Source: Kordia periserrulae (lineage in GTDB: Bacteria > Bacteroidota > Bacteroidia > Flavobacteriales > Flavobacteriaceae). From it: DNA of 64,000 nucleotides. The translations under genes and the position numbers were made by a program. Shown piece by piece: positions 36,772 through 45,082 of the stretch (its first letter is position 1; every line of letters begins with the position of its first letter). Under the pieces are notes generated by a model, which made no database searches, was not told the DNA's origin, and saw only the letters and a program-made list of their open reading frames with translations. The stretch is taken from the NCBI RefSeq assembly GCF_003054265.1, contig NZ_QBKT01000008.1:1-64000 (forward strand), in the 5' to 3' direction.

Positions 36772-36930
36772 TATGCTGAGCCTGTCGAAGCATTCTCTTT
36801 TTTGTTTATAAGTTTATAAAGTTTAGTAGTTTATGAATCAATTCAGTATTCAGTATTCAACATTTAAAATTTTAAGTTTCAAATCACTTCTCGATACAAA
36901 ATTTCTGCGAAATTTCACTCGAAGTGACGC
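36772..36930 (+). repeat. Composite intergenic repeat element, copy A
   Basis: About 160 bases made of a motif GCTGAGCCTGTCGAAGC (36775-36791), an AT-rich centre with ATTCAGT twice and ATTCAACATTTAAAATT, and an imperfect palindrome ACTTCTCGATACAAAATT ... CACTCGAAGTGAC (36886-36927). The reverse complement of 52372-52508 has the same parts in the same order, diverged but clearly related. It fills the gap after the regulator gene and carries no frame. Confidence 0.8.
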
Positions 36931-37012
36931 TTGGGTTTTCAAGTTCAATTTCGAGTTCAAATTAAAAAAGTCTTGACTCCTGACTCTCACAATCCTGATT
37001 CCCACAAAAAAA

Positions 37013-37037
37013 CCGCTTTACAAGAGTTGCAAAGCGG
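37013..37037 (-). terminator. Rho-independent terminator of the Bax inhibitor-1 gene
   Basis: Stem of 11 bases (37013-37023 with 37027-37037, CCGCTTT core, one wobble pair) followed on the minus strand by seven T. It lies 26 bases after the stop codon. Confidence 0.85.
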
Positions 37038-37063
37038 CTGATTTTATATTGTTTTAATTTTAT

Positions 37064-37765
37064 CTATTCATTCAAAAAGATACTGATAATGTACCAGAAA
37101 AGTAACATCAACGAAGCAAACAATCCTAACGATGCTGCTACGTACTGATCTTCTTCGTATCTGTGAATCATGTTTGACGTTTGGTATAAAATAGAACCAC
37201 CTGCCAATACCACCATTCCTACACTAAACCACAATCCTAAGTGGAATCCGAAAATCATTCCTGCTACGATTAATCCAATCGCTAAGAAACCTCCAATAGT
37301 TAGTGCTGAACTTAAAAAAGAAAAGTCTTTTTTTGTCATAAAAACAATCGCAGACAACCCTGTAAATAACGCTAAAGTCATAATCGCAGCCTGTGTTAAT
37401 ACTGCTGTTCCATTAACTTCCGAAAATTGTAATGCAATAAAAATTAACGGTACAAATATGAACGCTTCTGCAACTACATATAAGAATAACGCTGCGTGAT
37501 GCATGGTTTTGTCCTTACTTCTTAAAGCGAGTCGTTCTGCATAATTAGTTGCTAACATAAATAATCCTAGCACGACTAACCAAGTCCAGCCTTGAATCAT
37601 TTGTAAGCCAATATTAACGATAAAATCAACTTGTAAAAAGAGATATTCAACAACTACAAATAGCAATACTGAAAATGCTAAATAGGTGTATGTTTTTTTA
37701 TAAAAGGCAACTTTTTGGTCTTGCTCTAAAGCACTTACGGGCAGTGCTGGTCTGTATTCTTCCAT
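37064..37765 (-). CDS. Bax inhibitor-1/YccA family membrane protein
   Basis: A 233-residue inner-membrane protein with seven hydrophobic segments (YTYLAFSVLLFVVVEYLFLQV, MIQGWTWLVVLGLFMLATNYAE and others). The family's helix arrangement is seen and the end has the acidic NE terminus. Homologues are calcium-leak channels, or bind the FtsH protease (YccA); the role here is not known. I chose the ATG at 37765 rather than the TTG at 37792, because that TTG lies inside the -7 box of the promoter and would not be in the message. Confidence 0.92.
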   Translation of the reverse strand: MEEYRPALPVSALEQDQKVAFYKKTYTYLAFSVLLFVVVEYLFLQVDFIVNIGLQMIQGWTWLVVLGLFMLATNYAERLALRSKDKTMHHAALFLYVVAEAFIFVPLIFIALQFSEVNGTAVLTQAAIMTLALFTGLSAIVFMTKKDFSFLSSALTIGGFLAIGLIVAGMIFGFHLGLWFSVGMVVLAGGSILYQTSNMIHRYEEDQYVAASLGLFASLMLLFWYIISIFLNE

Positions 37766-37789
37766 TCTATACGGTTTTAGATATTTTAT

Positions 37790-37820
37790 CAAATGTACTA
37801 TTTTGTTTTCAACTCTGCAA
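37790..37820 (-). promoter_or_regulatory. Promoter of the Bax inhibitor-1 gene (TTG-N20-TACATTTG)
   Basis: On the minus strand TTG (37820-37818) is followed by 20 bases and TACATTTG (37797-37790). The ATG at 37765 is 24 bases beyond. This is an exact consensus match and decides the start codon. Confidence 0.8.
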
Positions 37821-37874
37821 TGATAGCGGATGAAATACTTGTTAATTTGTTGTTAATGATAAAATTATAAAAAT

Positions 37875-37904
37875 AAAGCCCGACAATAATTTATATCGGG
37901 CTTT
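37875..37904 (-). terminator. Rho-independent terminator of the large secreted amidohydrolase-like gene
   Basis: Nine-base stem AAAGCCCGA/TCGGGCTTT (37875-37883 with 37896-37904), loop of 12, T-rich on the minus strand, 23 bases after the stop codon at 37927. Confidence 0.85.
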
Positions 37905-37926
37905 TATAGTCTAGCAATCGTTTGAT

Positions 37927-40900
37927 TTACTGTTTGATAAACTTTTTGGTGAATGTATTGTGTCCGTCAGAAACTTCCAAAATATAAATCCCAGATGCTA
38001 ATTGATTGACACGTATTTGTTCGTCTGCTTTTCCAGAAGCTACCGTTTGTCCGTACACATTTTTTATGGCGAATGTTTTTGGAGTTCCGTTATCCAATCG
38101 GATGTGTAACATCGTTTCTTTAACTGGATTTGGAAAAATGGTCAAGTTATTTTCTGCGAGCGAAACAGTAGTTGCTTCTTCATTTGTTTCTTTGGTGTTT
38201 GACGTTTCTTGTCGTGCTGCCAAAGTTGTGTTTAGCGCGATGTTATCAATTGCAACATCTGCTTGCCAAGTGCCGCCTGTAACTCTGTTGAAGCGGAATT
38301 GCACGCTTTGTCCTACATATTCAGAAACATCAACCGCAACCGCATTCCACTGATTGCCTTTGTTGCCTGTTTCAGACCAAATAGTAGTCCATGAAGTGGC
38401 GTTGTCATTGCTAATATCCAACGAAATTGTTCCCATATCATTCGCACCATACATGTGATAACTAAAGCTAAAAGAAGCATTCGCTTCGCTTGTTAAATCG
38501 TAGCAAGGTGAGTTGATGATTGCTTGTTTGTTAGGATAACCTGTTCCATTTCCAGAAGCTTCCACGTAAATATAATAACTACCAGATACAGCACTTGACG
38601 GACCTGTACTTCCTGAAGGTGTTCCATTGGCATCTACTGTCCAATCAATATCATCTTGTGACGATTGTGTCCATGCGCCTAAGGTATTTTCATAACTTTC
38701 TGTATATGGAAAATTTGTGATTCCGTTGGCACAACCTTCAATTGCAATGACTTCATCAAGGATGCTGATGTTATCAATGGCAACATCTGCTCTCCATGTA
38801 CTTCCAGTAACTCTATTGAAACGTACTTGCACGGTACTTCCCGCATACGCGGAAATATCAATACTAGCCGATTGCCAAGCATCTCCCTGATTTCCTGCTC
38901 TTGACCAAATAGACGTCCAAGTAACACCTTCGTCTTCGCTGATTTCTACATCCAATGTTCCTAAATCGGTTCCAAACATGTGATAGTCAAAACTAAAGGT
39001 TGCTTCCGTAAGTTGTGATAAATTGATACACGGAGAAGTCAAAATCGCTTGTTTATTAGGATAGCCTGTTCCGTTTCCAGAAGCTTCAACATATAGATAA
39101 AAACTTCCATCGCTAGCACTTGCAGGACCTGTTCCGTTAGAAGGTGTTGTGCCAGAACGAAGTGTCCAATCAATAGCATCTTCGGTAGATTGCGCCCACG
39201 CTCCTAGCGAATTTTCAAAACTTTCGCTGTATGGAAACGTTTCGATTCCGTTTACACAACCAATCGTGATTTCTTCCACAATTACTGTACGTGTTACTTC
39301 TGCAGCAGCGTTTCCAGCCGCATCATTTACATTATAGCGAATTGTATATGTTCCAGCAACTGCTGTATCAACCGTTCCTGTAATGCTAATATTTGCTGAA
39401 ATATCACCATCAATATTGTCCGTTGCTGTAGCACCTAACTCAGTATAGCTATCGCCGATATTGAGATTGAGTATATCAGCTCCGTTCAGTGTAATACTTG
39501 GTGGCGTTTCATCAAGAGGCACAACAATATTGACCGTTCGCGTGACTTCCACCGCTACGTTTCCTGCCGCGTCTCGTACGTTGTAAAAAATTGTGTATGT
39601 TCCAGCAACTGCTGTATCAACCGTTCCTGTAACTTCTATAATGTCAGTAATATCACCATCCACATTGTCTATAGCAGTTGCGCCAGCATCTGTATACGTA
39701 TCGTTTACAAATAACTGTACAGGATTGTCGCCAAGTAAGGTGATAATTGGTGCTACCGTGTCTTGAGTCGCAGAAACAATCGTTACTGTATAATCTTCTA
39801 CTTCTCCATAATTGAATGTTTCGCAAGCAGTAGGCAACACATTGTATTTCATAGAAATACGCATTCGTGTCGTTCCGTTTGGTGCAGAAGTTGGTATGGT
39901 AATCACGGTACTTACAGGAGATGCTGTAGTACTTGCCTGCGTCCAAACTTGCTCTCCCGCATCGGTAAAATCGCCATCTTGATTGTAATCGATCCATGCG
40001 GCATACGCTTCTCCAAACGGCGTTCCTGGCCATGTTGGTGTTACAGTAAGCATATATTGTCCATTTTTGACCAATTCCGTAGATATATTGGTAAAATCTG
40101 AATAGACTTGAGCGCCAGAAGCGTTGTTAATATCGCCAAATTGTACGTTGCTGATGTATTCTTCAGTGACATTAGAACTTTGCGAAGTGCAATAATTTAG
40201 TGTCACATTATCCAAAGTAGTAATAGTAACTTCATTGCTTTCGGCAGATTCGTTTCCGGCAGAATCTAAAGCGGTTAGCTTGAATGCATAGCTTGTGTTT
40301 GGCGTTAAATTTTCGACCACATAGTTGGTTACTTGCGGAATGGTTTCCCGAAGCGTACCATTTTGATAGATATTGTAGCCTACTATATCTACATTATCTG
40401 TAGAAGTGGTCCACATTAAATCGGTAGTCGTTTCCGTTGTATTGAAAGCACTTAATCCTGAGGGTGCTGTTGGCGGTTCGGTATCTTGTGAAATATCTGT
40501 GACGATAGAAATGGTTTGCGACGAGGAAAAATAACCACAAGTTCCTGCGCTGTAGGTTACTACATAATCACCAGGTGTTGAGTTGGCAGTGTCAATTTCG
40601 CCAGTTGACGGATTGATTGCCAATCCCGCTGGAGCGGAAAATATTCCATTAGCAACTCCTGTGACGATTGGTGACGGATTCGGTCCGTTGACAGCATACA
40701 TGCTTGCTAAATACCCAAAGTTTGCAAAATCATTGTAATGTGTATTGATGAAGTTTAACACCACTGCCGCATAATCTTTGGCAAACGGCACTAAGGTTTG
40801 CGGACGCGAATCGTAGACTTGACCGTTGTAGGTTCCTAAATCGCGCACACGACGATTGACTTCCGTCATAATTCCATCAATAGTTCCTGCGCCTCCAACG

Positions 40901-41790
40901 CCGCCGCTGGTACCATTCCCGGAGCCGTGACGGCGATTGTTGTAATAATCTCCATCAAAATAAGCATTCGTGTAGGGACGTGTATCGTCGCAACTTGTTC
41001 CTCCATTATTCGTAGCACTTGGAATTGCTCTGTAACCGCTCGCACTTCCACAACCAGGATGTCCTAAACTCGCATAGAATGTTCCTGCAGCATCTTGAAA
41101 CATTTCGCCTAAGCTATTATTTCCTCTGATAAGTTCTTCGTGCGAAAGATTGTTTAGATTGTTGTTTACCAAGTTTCTAATGGTAGATTTGTTAATGATG
41201 TTGGCTGCGTTTAAATCGCCAATGTTGAGTTCGTTTGCAGTAATATTGTAGCCTGCTTCTATGCGTGGTATGGAATGACTTTGACCGTGCAAGTCAATAT
41301 ACAATCCTTTTCCCCAGTTTGCTTCTACCGAAGCACTTGCTTGGTCTATAAAATTGTGAAAAGCATTCCAATGGTCTGCTGCATTAGCGTTTCCGCAAGT
41401 AGCTTCGTTGATTTCCCTATTTGGGTCAAGTTTGGAACGATGCAAATTGTTGATAATAACATGCGCATAACAGCCTGTTAGTTGAAAGATTTCTTTTTGA
41501 ATTTCTCGCACTAAAATGTCTGTATTGTCGTCTCTTTCATTGGTTCCGCAACTTCTGTCGGGTAAGGAACTGTCATTATCTGGATAAAAAACACCTCCAA
41601 TCGTTTGTCCTGATTGAAGAATTCCGCCGTGTGGCGCTGAAATAATGATTGGTAAATTTCCTGGAATGTACTCAATGTAGTTTCGCGTATCGCCTGAAGT
41701 TTGTTGGTAGTACGTAGATACGCCTGGCGTTTGCGCTTGAACATAGGTCGCAAGCAAGCATAACACCAAAAAGTGTAGCATTTTTTTCAT
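37927..41790 (-). CDS. Giant secreted protein: N-formylglutamate-amidohydrolase-like domain plus adhesive modules and T9SS tail
   Basis: 1287 residues. Signal peptide (ending YVQAQ). Residues about 30-365 resemble the N-formylglutamate amidohydrolase fold: ISAPHGG with His54, NERDDNTDILVREI, NNLHRSKLDPNREI and YIDLHGQSH, which may bind metal. Then come FN3 (about 437-530), a GEVED domain (531-670), two DUF5011/Ig-like domains (673-840), two MAM-like domains (847-1010, 1018-1190) and a type A sorting domain (about 1213-1287, ending FTKKFIKQ). It should be exported and anchored at the surface. A surface amide hydrolase, perhaps on peptides or polyglutamate, is inferred; the true substrate is unknown. 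It is a single-gene unit with its own terminator. Confidence 0.85.
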   Translation of the reverse strand: MKKMLHFLVLCLLATYVQAQTPGVSTYYQQTSGDTRNYIEYIPGNLPIIISAPHGGILQSGQTIGGVFYPDNDSSLPDRSCGTNERDDNTDILVREIQKEIFQLTGCYAHVIINNLHRSKLDPNREINEATCGNANAADHWNAFHNFIDQASASVEANWGKGLYIDLHGQSHSIPRIEAGYNITANELNIGDLNAANIINKSTIRNLVNNNLNNLSHEELIRGNNSLGEMFQDAAGTFYASLGHPGCGSASGYRAIPSATNNGGTSCDDTRPYTNAYFDGDYYNNRRHGSGNGTSGGVGGAGTIDGIMTEVNRRVRDLGTYNGQVYDSRPQTLVPFAKDYAAVVLNFINTHYNDFANFGYLASMYAVNGPNPSPIVTGVANGIFSAPAGLAINPSTGEIDTANSTPGDYVVTYSAGTCGYFSSSQTISIVTDISQDTEPPTAPSGLSAFNTTETTTDLMWTTSTDNVDIVGYNIYQNGTLRETIPQVTNYVVENLTPNTSYAFKLTALDSAGNESAESNEVTITTLDNVTLNYCTSQSSNVTEEYISNVQFGDINNASGAQVYSDFTNISTELVKNGQYMLTVTPTWPGTPFGEAYAAWIDYNQDGDFTDAGEQVWTQASTTASPVSTVITIPTSAPNGTTRMRISMKYNVLPTACETFNYGEVEDYTVTIVSATQDTVAPIITLLGDNPVQLFVNDTYTDAGATAIDNVDGDITDIIEVTGTVDTAVAGTYTIFYNVRDAAGNVAVEVTRTVNIVVPLDETPPSITLNGADILNLNIGDSYTELGATATDNIDGDISANISITGTVDTAVAGTYTIRYNVNDAAGNAAAEVTRTVIVEEITIGCVNGIETFPYSESFENSLGAWAQSTEDAIDWTLRSGTTPSNGTGPASASDGSFYLYVEASGNGTGYPNKQAILTSPCINLSQLTEATFSFDYHMFGTDLGTLDVEISEDEGVTWTSIWSRAGNQGDAWQSASIDISAYAGSTVQVRFNRVTGSTWRADVAIDNISILDEVIAIEGCANGITNFPYTESYENTLGAWTQSSQDDIDWTVDANGTPSGSTGPSSAVSGSYYIYVEASGNGTGYPNKQAIINSPCYDLTSEANASFSFSYHMYGANDMGTISLDISNDNATSWTTIWSETGNKGNQWNAVAVDVSEYVGQSVQFRFNRVTGGTWQADVAIDNIALNTTLAARQETSNTKETNEEATTVSLAENNLTIFPNPVKETMLHIRLDNGTPKTFAIKNVYGQTVASGKADEQIRVNQLASGIYILEVSDGHNTFTKKFIKQ

Positions 41791-42140
41791 AGTTTTTATA
41801 ATTAGGTTAAGTTCAATAGATTATTCTTGGGGCAAATAATCTGTTAAAACAGTTTTCGTTTTTTGAAATATACATGTAGGGCAACATGCATATTTCTAGG
41901 GCTATTTTTATTGTTTTTTTAAGGTTATGCAGGCATTACAAATAGTGCTTTTCAACAATTAAAAAGTTTACAAATACGTAAACAAGCTTACTTTTTTATC
42001 GATAAAATACATTTTTTAACGATGAAAAACATATTTATACGACTAAAGTAAAAAATTAAGAGAGCAACCATCTCGGTTTTACCTTACAAATTATAGGGTT
42101 TATGCATATAAAATGATTTCGTGATATTTTATACATAAAA
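41791..42140. other. AT-rich intergenic region without visible gene
   Basis: About 350 bases between two minus-strand genes; it must hold the promoter of the gene at 41790. TATATTTC is the nearest thing to a -7 box. No repeat or RNA structure stood out apart from the terminator that follows. Confidence 0.5.
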
Positions 42141-42166
42141 AAAGGCGTTTTTTAAAAAACGCCTTT
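42141..42166 (-). terminator. Rho-independent terminator of the patatin-like gene
   Basis: A perfect 26-base palindrome (AAAGGCG core, 13 bases each side) followed on the minus strand by seven T, 27 bases after the stop codon. Confidence 0.9.
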
Positions 42167-42192
42167 CATTAGTATATTATGGGTAATTCTTT

Positions 42193-43890
42193 TTATTGTT
42201 TGAGTGCTGTTACGTAAAACATCGGGTTTTCGTTGAACTGTTTCCAGTCATTTTCTAAATCGGCATATAGTGCATCAATAGCTGCTGTTTCTTCTTCAGA
42301 AAGCGTTATTTTTTTGTTCTTTTTGAGTTTTAAGATGTAATCCATCAATTTGTAACAGGATGTAAACTGTCCGCAAGCAATCAACGCATCCATGCGGTCT
42401 TTTTGGATGTCTTTTTCATCCCACCACAGTGTTGTCGGCATTTCAGAAGCAATCAATCCGATACTTTTTAATAAGGTACTTGGCGCAGGTTTGATGTTTT
42501 TATTAAAGCTAAACGATTTGCTGTACGCCGTTTTTTCACCATTTAATTCATATACAGTCGATGTAATGATTCGGTGACGCAAATCTGAATCAGCATATAA
42601 TAATCGATAGTTTAAACGTCTGATTTGCTTTAGAAAGATATCATTCACCATAATTACCGTAGAAGATATACGCTCTGTAAGCATGCGTTGAATGAGTCCG
42701 ACACTTAATTTTTTAAAACTCAATACATCATCTACCAACGGCGGCGGTACATTTTTAGTGAAAAGTGATCTTACAGAACGAATTATAGAACCTTTGATGA
42801 TTCCAGCGACCAAACCGAAAATCGTAAGCAATAATCCAACTCCAGTAACAATTCCGCCAATAATATACAACGCTGGCCATGCTTGTCCTTTGAAAATTTC
42901 CATCGAATTTAGCACCATGAGTAAAATACCCAGTATCAAAATAATCAAATACAACGGTTTGATTTTAAAGTAGCTCAATGCATTTGACACCACACTTTTT
43001 ATACTACTGCTTTCGTCTTTCTTTTTGGATTCAGGCTGCCAAGGAATCATTTTAAAACTTCCTACATCGTTTACGACAATTAAATCCAGTTCTTTTTTGA
43101 GTTCGTCATCGCGTTTTCGGGCAAGACTGATATTCACCATACTTCCAATTCCCTGATTGTCTGCAATTCCGCCATCCATAATTCCGACACCTTCGGCAAA
43201 ACGTTCGAGCGTTTTTACATTTTTGTAGGCTGTAGTATTTTGATTTTTTATGTAATCATCTGGAAAGACCAACGGTTCAAATCCTAATGGAAAACAGGAA
43301 GAAGACGCCGTAATATCGCCCAATTGCAATTGTCCTTCAATTTCTGTTAAATGTTTATTGCTTAACGGTTTGTTTCCAAACAAGCCACAGTTTTGGAATC
43401 GGAATGCCAATCCGAACGAAAATTCTGTTGAGTTGAAGCAAATATATTTTAGATTGGATAATTTTTCCGCATCTAAAAACATGTCAAAACTACCTTTATA
43501 TACGTCCATATCCGCGTATGTTAAGGCAAATGCGTTGATGAGCGAGCGTTTTTTATGCGGATTGTCTTTCCAAACTTGATCATCTCCCAATTTTGCAATG
43601 GCAGTTTCGAGTAGTTTGTCGTTTTCAGGTGTGAAATTGTTGTAGAATTCGTTGAAAAACGTTTTAAAATTAAAATCTTTTTGCTGAGAAGCTTTCGAGT
43701 ACGCCACGCCAAACAGCGTTCCGCCACTCACCGTACTAATGGCTTCTACGTGGTCTAGCAACGGTTTCCCTTGATATTGAATTTTATCATAATACGAAAC
43801 CACGCCCAAGGCAAAAAAAGTAGCGCGATAGCCACCGCCACTGAAACAAAGTCCAATACTGTCAAATGGAATAAAATCTTTTGTCGTCAT
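42193..43890 (-). CDS. Patatin-like phospholipase with internal membrane segments
   Basis: A 565-residue lipid acyl hydrolase candidate. The oxyanion motif GGGYRA and the nucleophile motif TVSGGT (Ser, with Thr where the first Gly of GxSxG is expected) are near the start. The catalytic Asp lies in MDGGIADNQG. Two hydrophobic stretches near residues 310-370 (LYLIILILGILLMVL, ALYIIGGIVTGVGLLLTIFG) sit after the catalytic Asp and suggest membrane anchoring. A C-terminal region of about 200 residues has no recognised family. The start is the ATG at 43890; the upstream TTG at 43899 lies in a TTCATTTG sequence resembling a -7 box. Confidence 0.85.
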   Translation of the reverse strand: MTTKDFIPFDSIGLCFSGGGYRATFFALGVVSYYDKIQYQGKPLLDHVEAISTVSGGTLFGVAYSKASQQKDFNFKTFFNEFYNNFTPENDKLLETAIAKLGDDQVWKDNPHKKRSLINAFALTYADMDVYKGSFDMFLDAEKLSNLKYICFNSTEFSFGLAFRFQNCGLFGNKPLSNKHLTEIEGQLQLGDITASSSCFPLGFEPLVFPDDYIKNQNTTAYKNVKTLERFAEGVGIMDGGIADNQGIGSMVNISLARKRDDELKKELDLIVVNDVGSFKMIPWQPESKKKDESSSIKSVVSNALSYFKIKPLYLIILILGILLMVLNSMEIFKGQAWPALYIIGGIVTGVGLLLTIFGLVAGIIKGSIIRSVRSLFTKNVPPPLVDDVLSFKKLSVGLIQRMLTERISSTVIMVNDIFLKQIRRLNYRLLYADSDLRHRIITSTVYELNGEKTAYSKSFSFNKNIKPAPSTLLKSIGLIASEMPTTLWWDEKDIQKDRMDALIACGQFTSCYKLMDYILKLKKNKKITLSEEETAAIDALYADLENDWKQFNENPMFYVTALKQ

Positions 43891-44183
43891 AGGTGTCAAA
43901 TGAAGTTAGTGTTGTTGGTTGTTTTTAAAAGCTATTTCAATCTTGGGGAAGTCACTCAAATATAGTGATTTTTCTTTGATGTTGTTTTTTAGACTTTGTT
44001 AGATTTGTTAGATACGCCAGCACTTTTAGATTGTTAGACTTTTGGTTTCGCTTTGCTCAATTGAAAGATTGAAAAATTCAATGATTCAATTCTTCAATCT
44101 TTTAATCTTTTAATCTTTTAATTATAAAAAAACACTCTTCTCAATTGAAATATGACTTCTATCAAAAGTCCTAAAAATATTAG
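43891..44183. other. Intergenic region with inverted and 8-bp tandem repeats
   Basis: A divergent gap. It contains the inverted repeat AAAGATTGAA (44064-44073) with TTCAATCTTT (44093-44102), and three exact tandem copies of CTTTTAAT (44099-44122). No gene is visible. Confidence 0.6.
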
Positions 44184-44191
44184 TATTTTTG
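44184..44191 (+). promoter_or_regulatory. -7 box TATTTTTG of the YggS gene
   Basis: Exact TAnnTTTG match 18 bases before the ATG at 44210; no clear TTG upstream. It excludes the TTG at 44189 as start codon, since that overlaps the box. Confidence 0.55.
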
Positions 44192-44209
44192 CATTCCAAA
44201 ATACTATAC

Positions 44210-44869
44210 ATGTCTATCACATCGAAAATTCAAGAATACCAACAAAAATTACCAAAACATGTCACCTTAGTCGCGGTTTCAAAAACGAAACCTGTTGCTG
44301 ACTTGCAAGAAGCGTACGATGCAGGACAACGTGTGTTTGGTGAGAATAAAATTCAAGAAATGGTGGAAAAGTGGGAGCAACTTCCCAAAGACATTTCTTG
44401 GCACATGATTGGTCATGTACAACGCAATAAAGTCAAGTATATGGCTGAATTTGTCGATTTGATTCACGGTGTAGATAGTTTTAAATTATTGAAAGAAATC
44501 AACAAACAAGCAAAAAAATACGAACGTGTGATTGATTGCTTACTGCAAATCAAAATTGCGGAAGAAGATTCTAAATTTGGCATGTCTGTCGCAGACGCTA
44601 CTTCACTCCTCGCTTCCAAAGACTTGCAACAATTAGAAAACGTCCGTATTGTCGGTTTAATGGGAATGGCAACTTTTACGGACGATATGAACCAAGTTCG
44701 ACAAGAATTTAAACGTTTGAAAACAACTTTTGACAGACTGCAACCCAATTACCCAAATTTAGAGATTATTTCTATGGGAATGAGTGGCGATTATGAATTG
44801 GCAATTGAAGAAGGCAGCACTATGGTTCGAATTGGCAGTAGTATTTTTGGCGAGAGAAATTATGAGTAA
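44210..44869 (+). CDS. yggS: YggS/PLPBP family pyridoxal phosphate homeostasis protein
   Basis: A 219-residue cytoplasmic single-domain TIM-barrel protein that binds pyridoxal 5'-phosphate and keeps its level balanced; it has no known catalytic reaction. The cofactor Lys25 lies in LVAVSKTKPV. Other landmarks are GENKIQEMVEKWEQLP, WHMIGHVQRNKVKY, SKFGMSVADA, GLMGMATFTDD and SMGMSGDYELAIEEGSTMVRIGSSIFG at the phosphate-binding end. Length is normal. The start is the ATG at 44210. Confidence 0.96.
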   Translation: MSITSKIQEYQQKLPKHVTLVAVSKTKPVADLQEAYDAGQRVFGENKIQEMVEKWEQLPKDISWHMIGHVQRNKVKYMAEFVDLIHGVDSFKLLKEINKQAKKYERVIDCLLQIKIAEEDSKFGMSVADATSLLASKDLQQLENVRIVGLMGMATFTDDMNQVRQEFKRLKTTFDRLQPNYPNLEIISMGMSGDYELAIEEGSTMVRIGSSIFGERNYE

Positions 44870-45082
44870 ATAATAGTTCCTTTTTTTTGACTTTTCAATT
44901 TTTTCATGCTTCATCTTCATGCTTTTTTTAAATAGTATCGTGCGTTTTTATTCGTAAGAAAAGTAATAAAGAATCATTTCACTGCATTTCATCCTAAATT
45001 TTTAAATATTAAACGTCAATAGATAGGTAACCTGCGTAGGTATTTTTATATTTATGGCGAATTTTAAAAGAGCGCATATCGT

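Noticed and set aside
37766-37792. TTG start giving a longer Bax inhibitor-1 protein
   Set aside because: The TTG lies inside the -7 box of an exact promoter match, so it would not be in the transcript.
39653-40101. Long open frames inside the large secreted protein gene in other frames
   Set aside because: Cys/Arg/Ser-rich low-quality translations that overlap well-supported domains.
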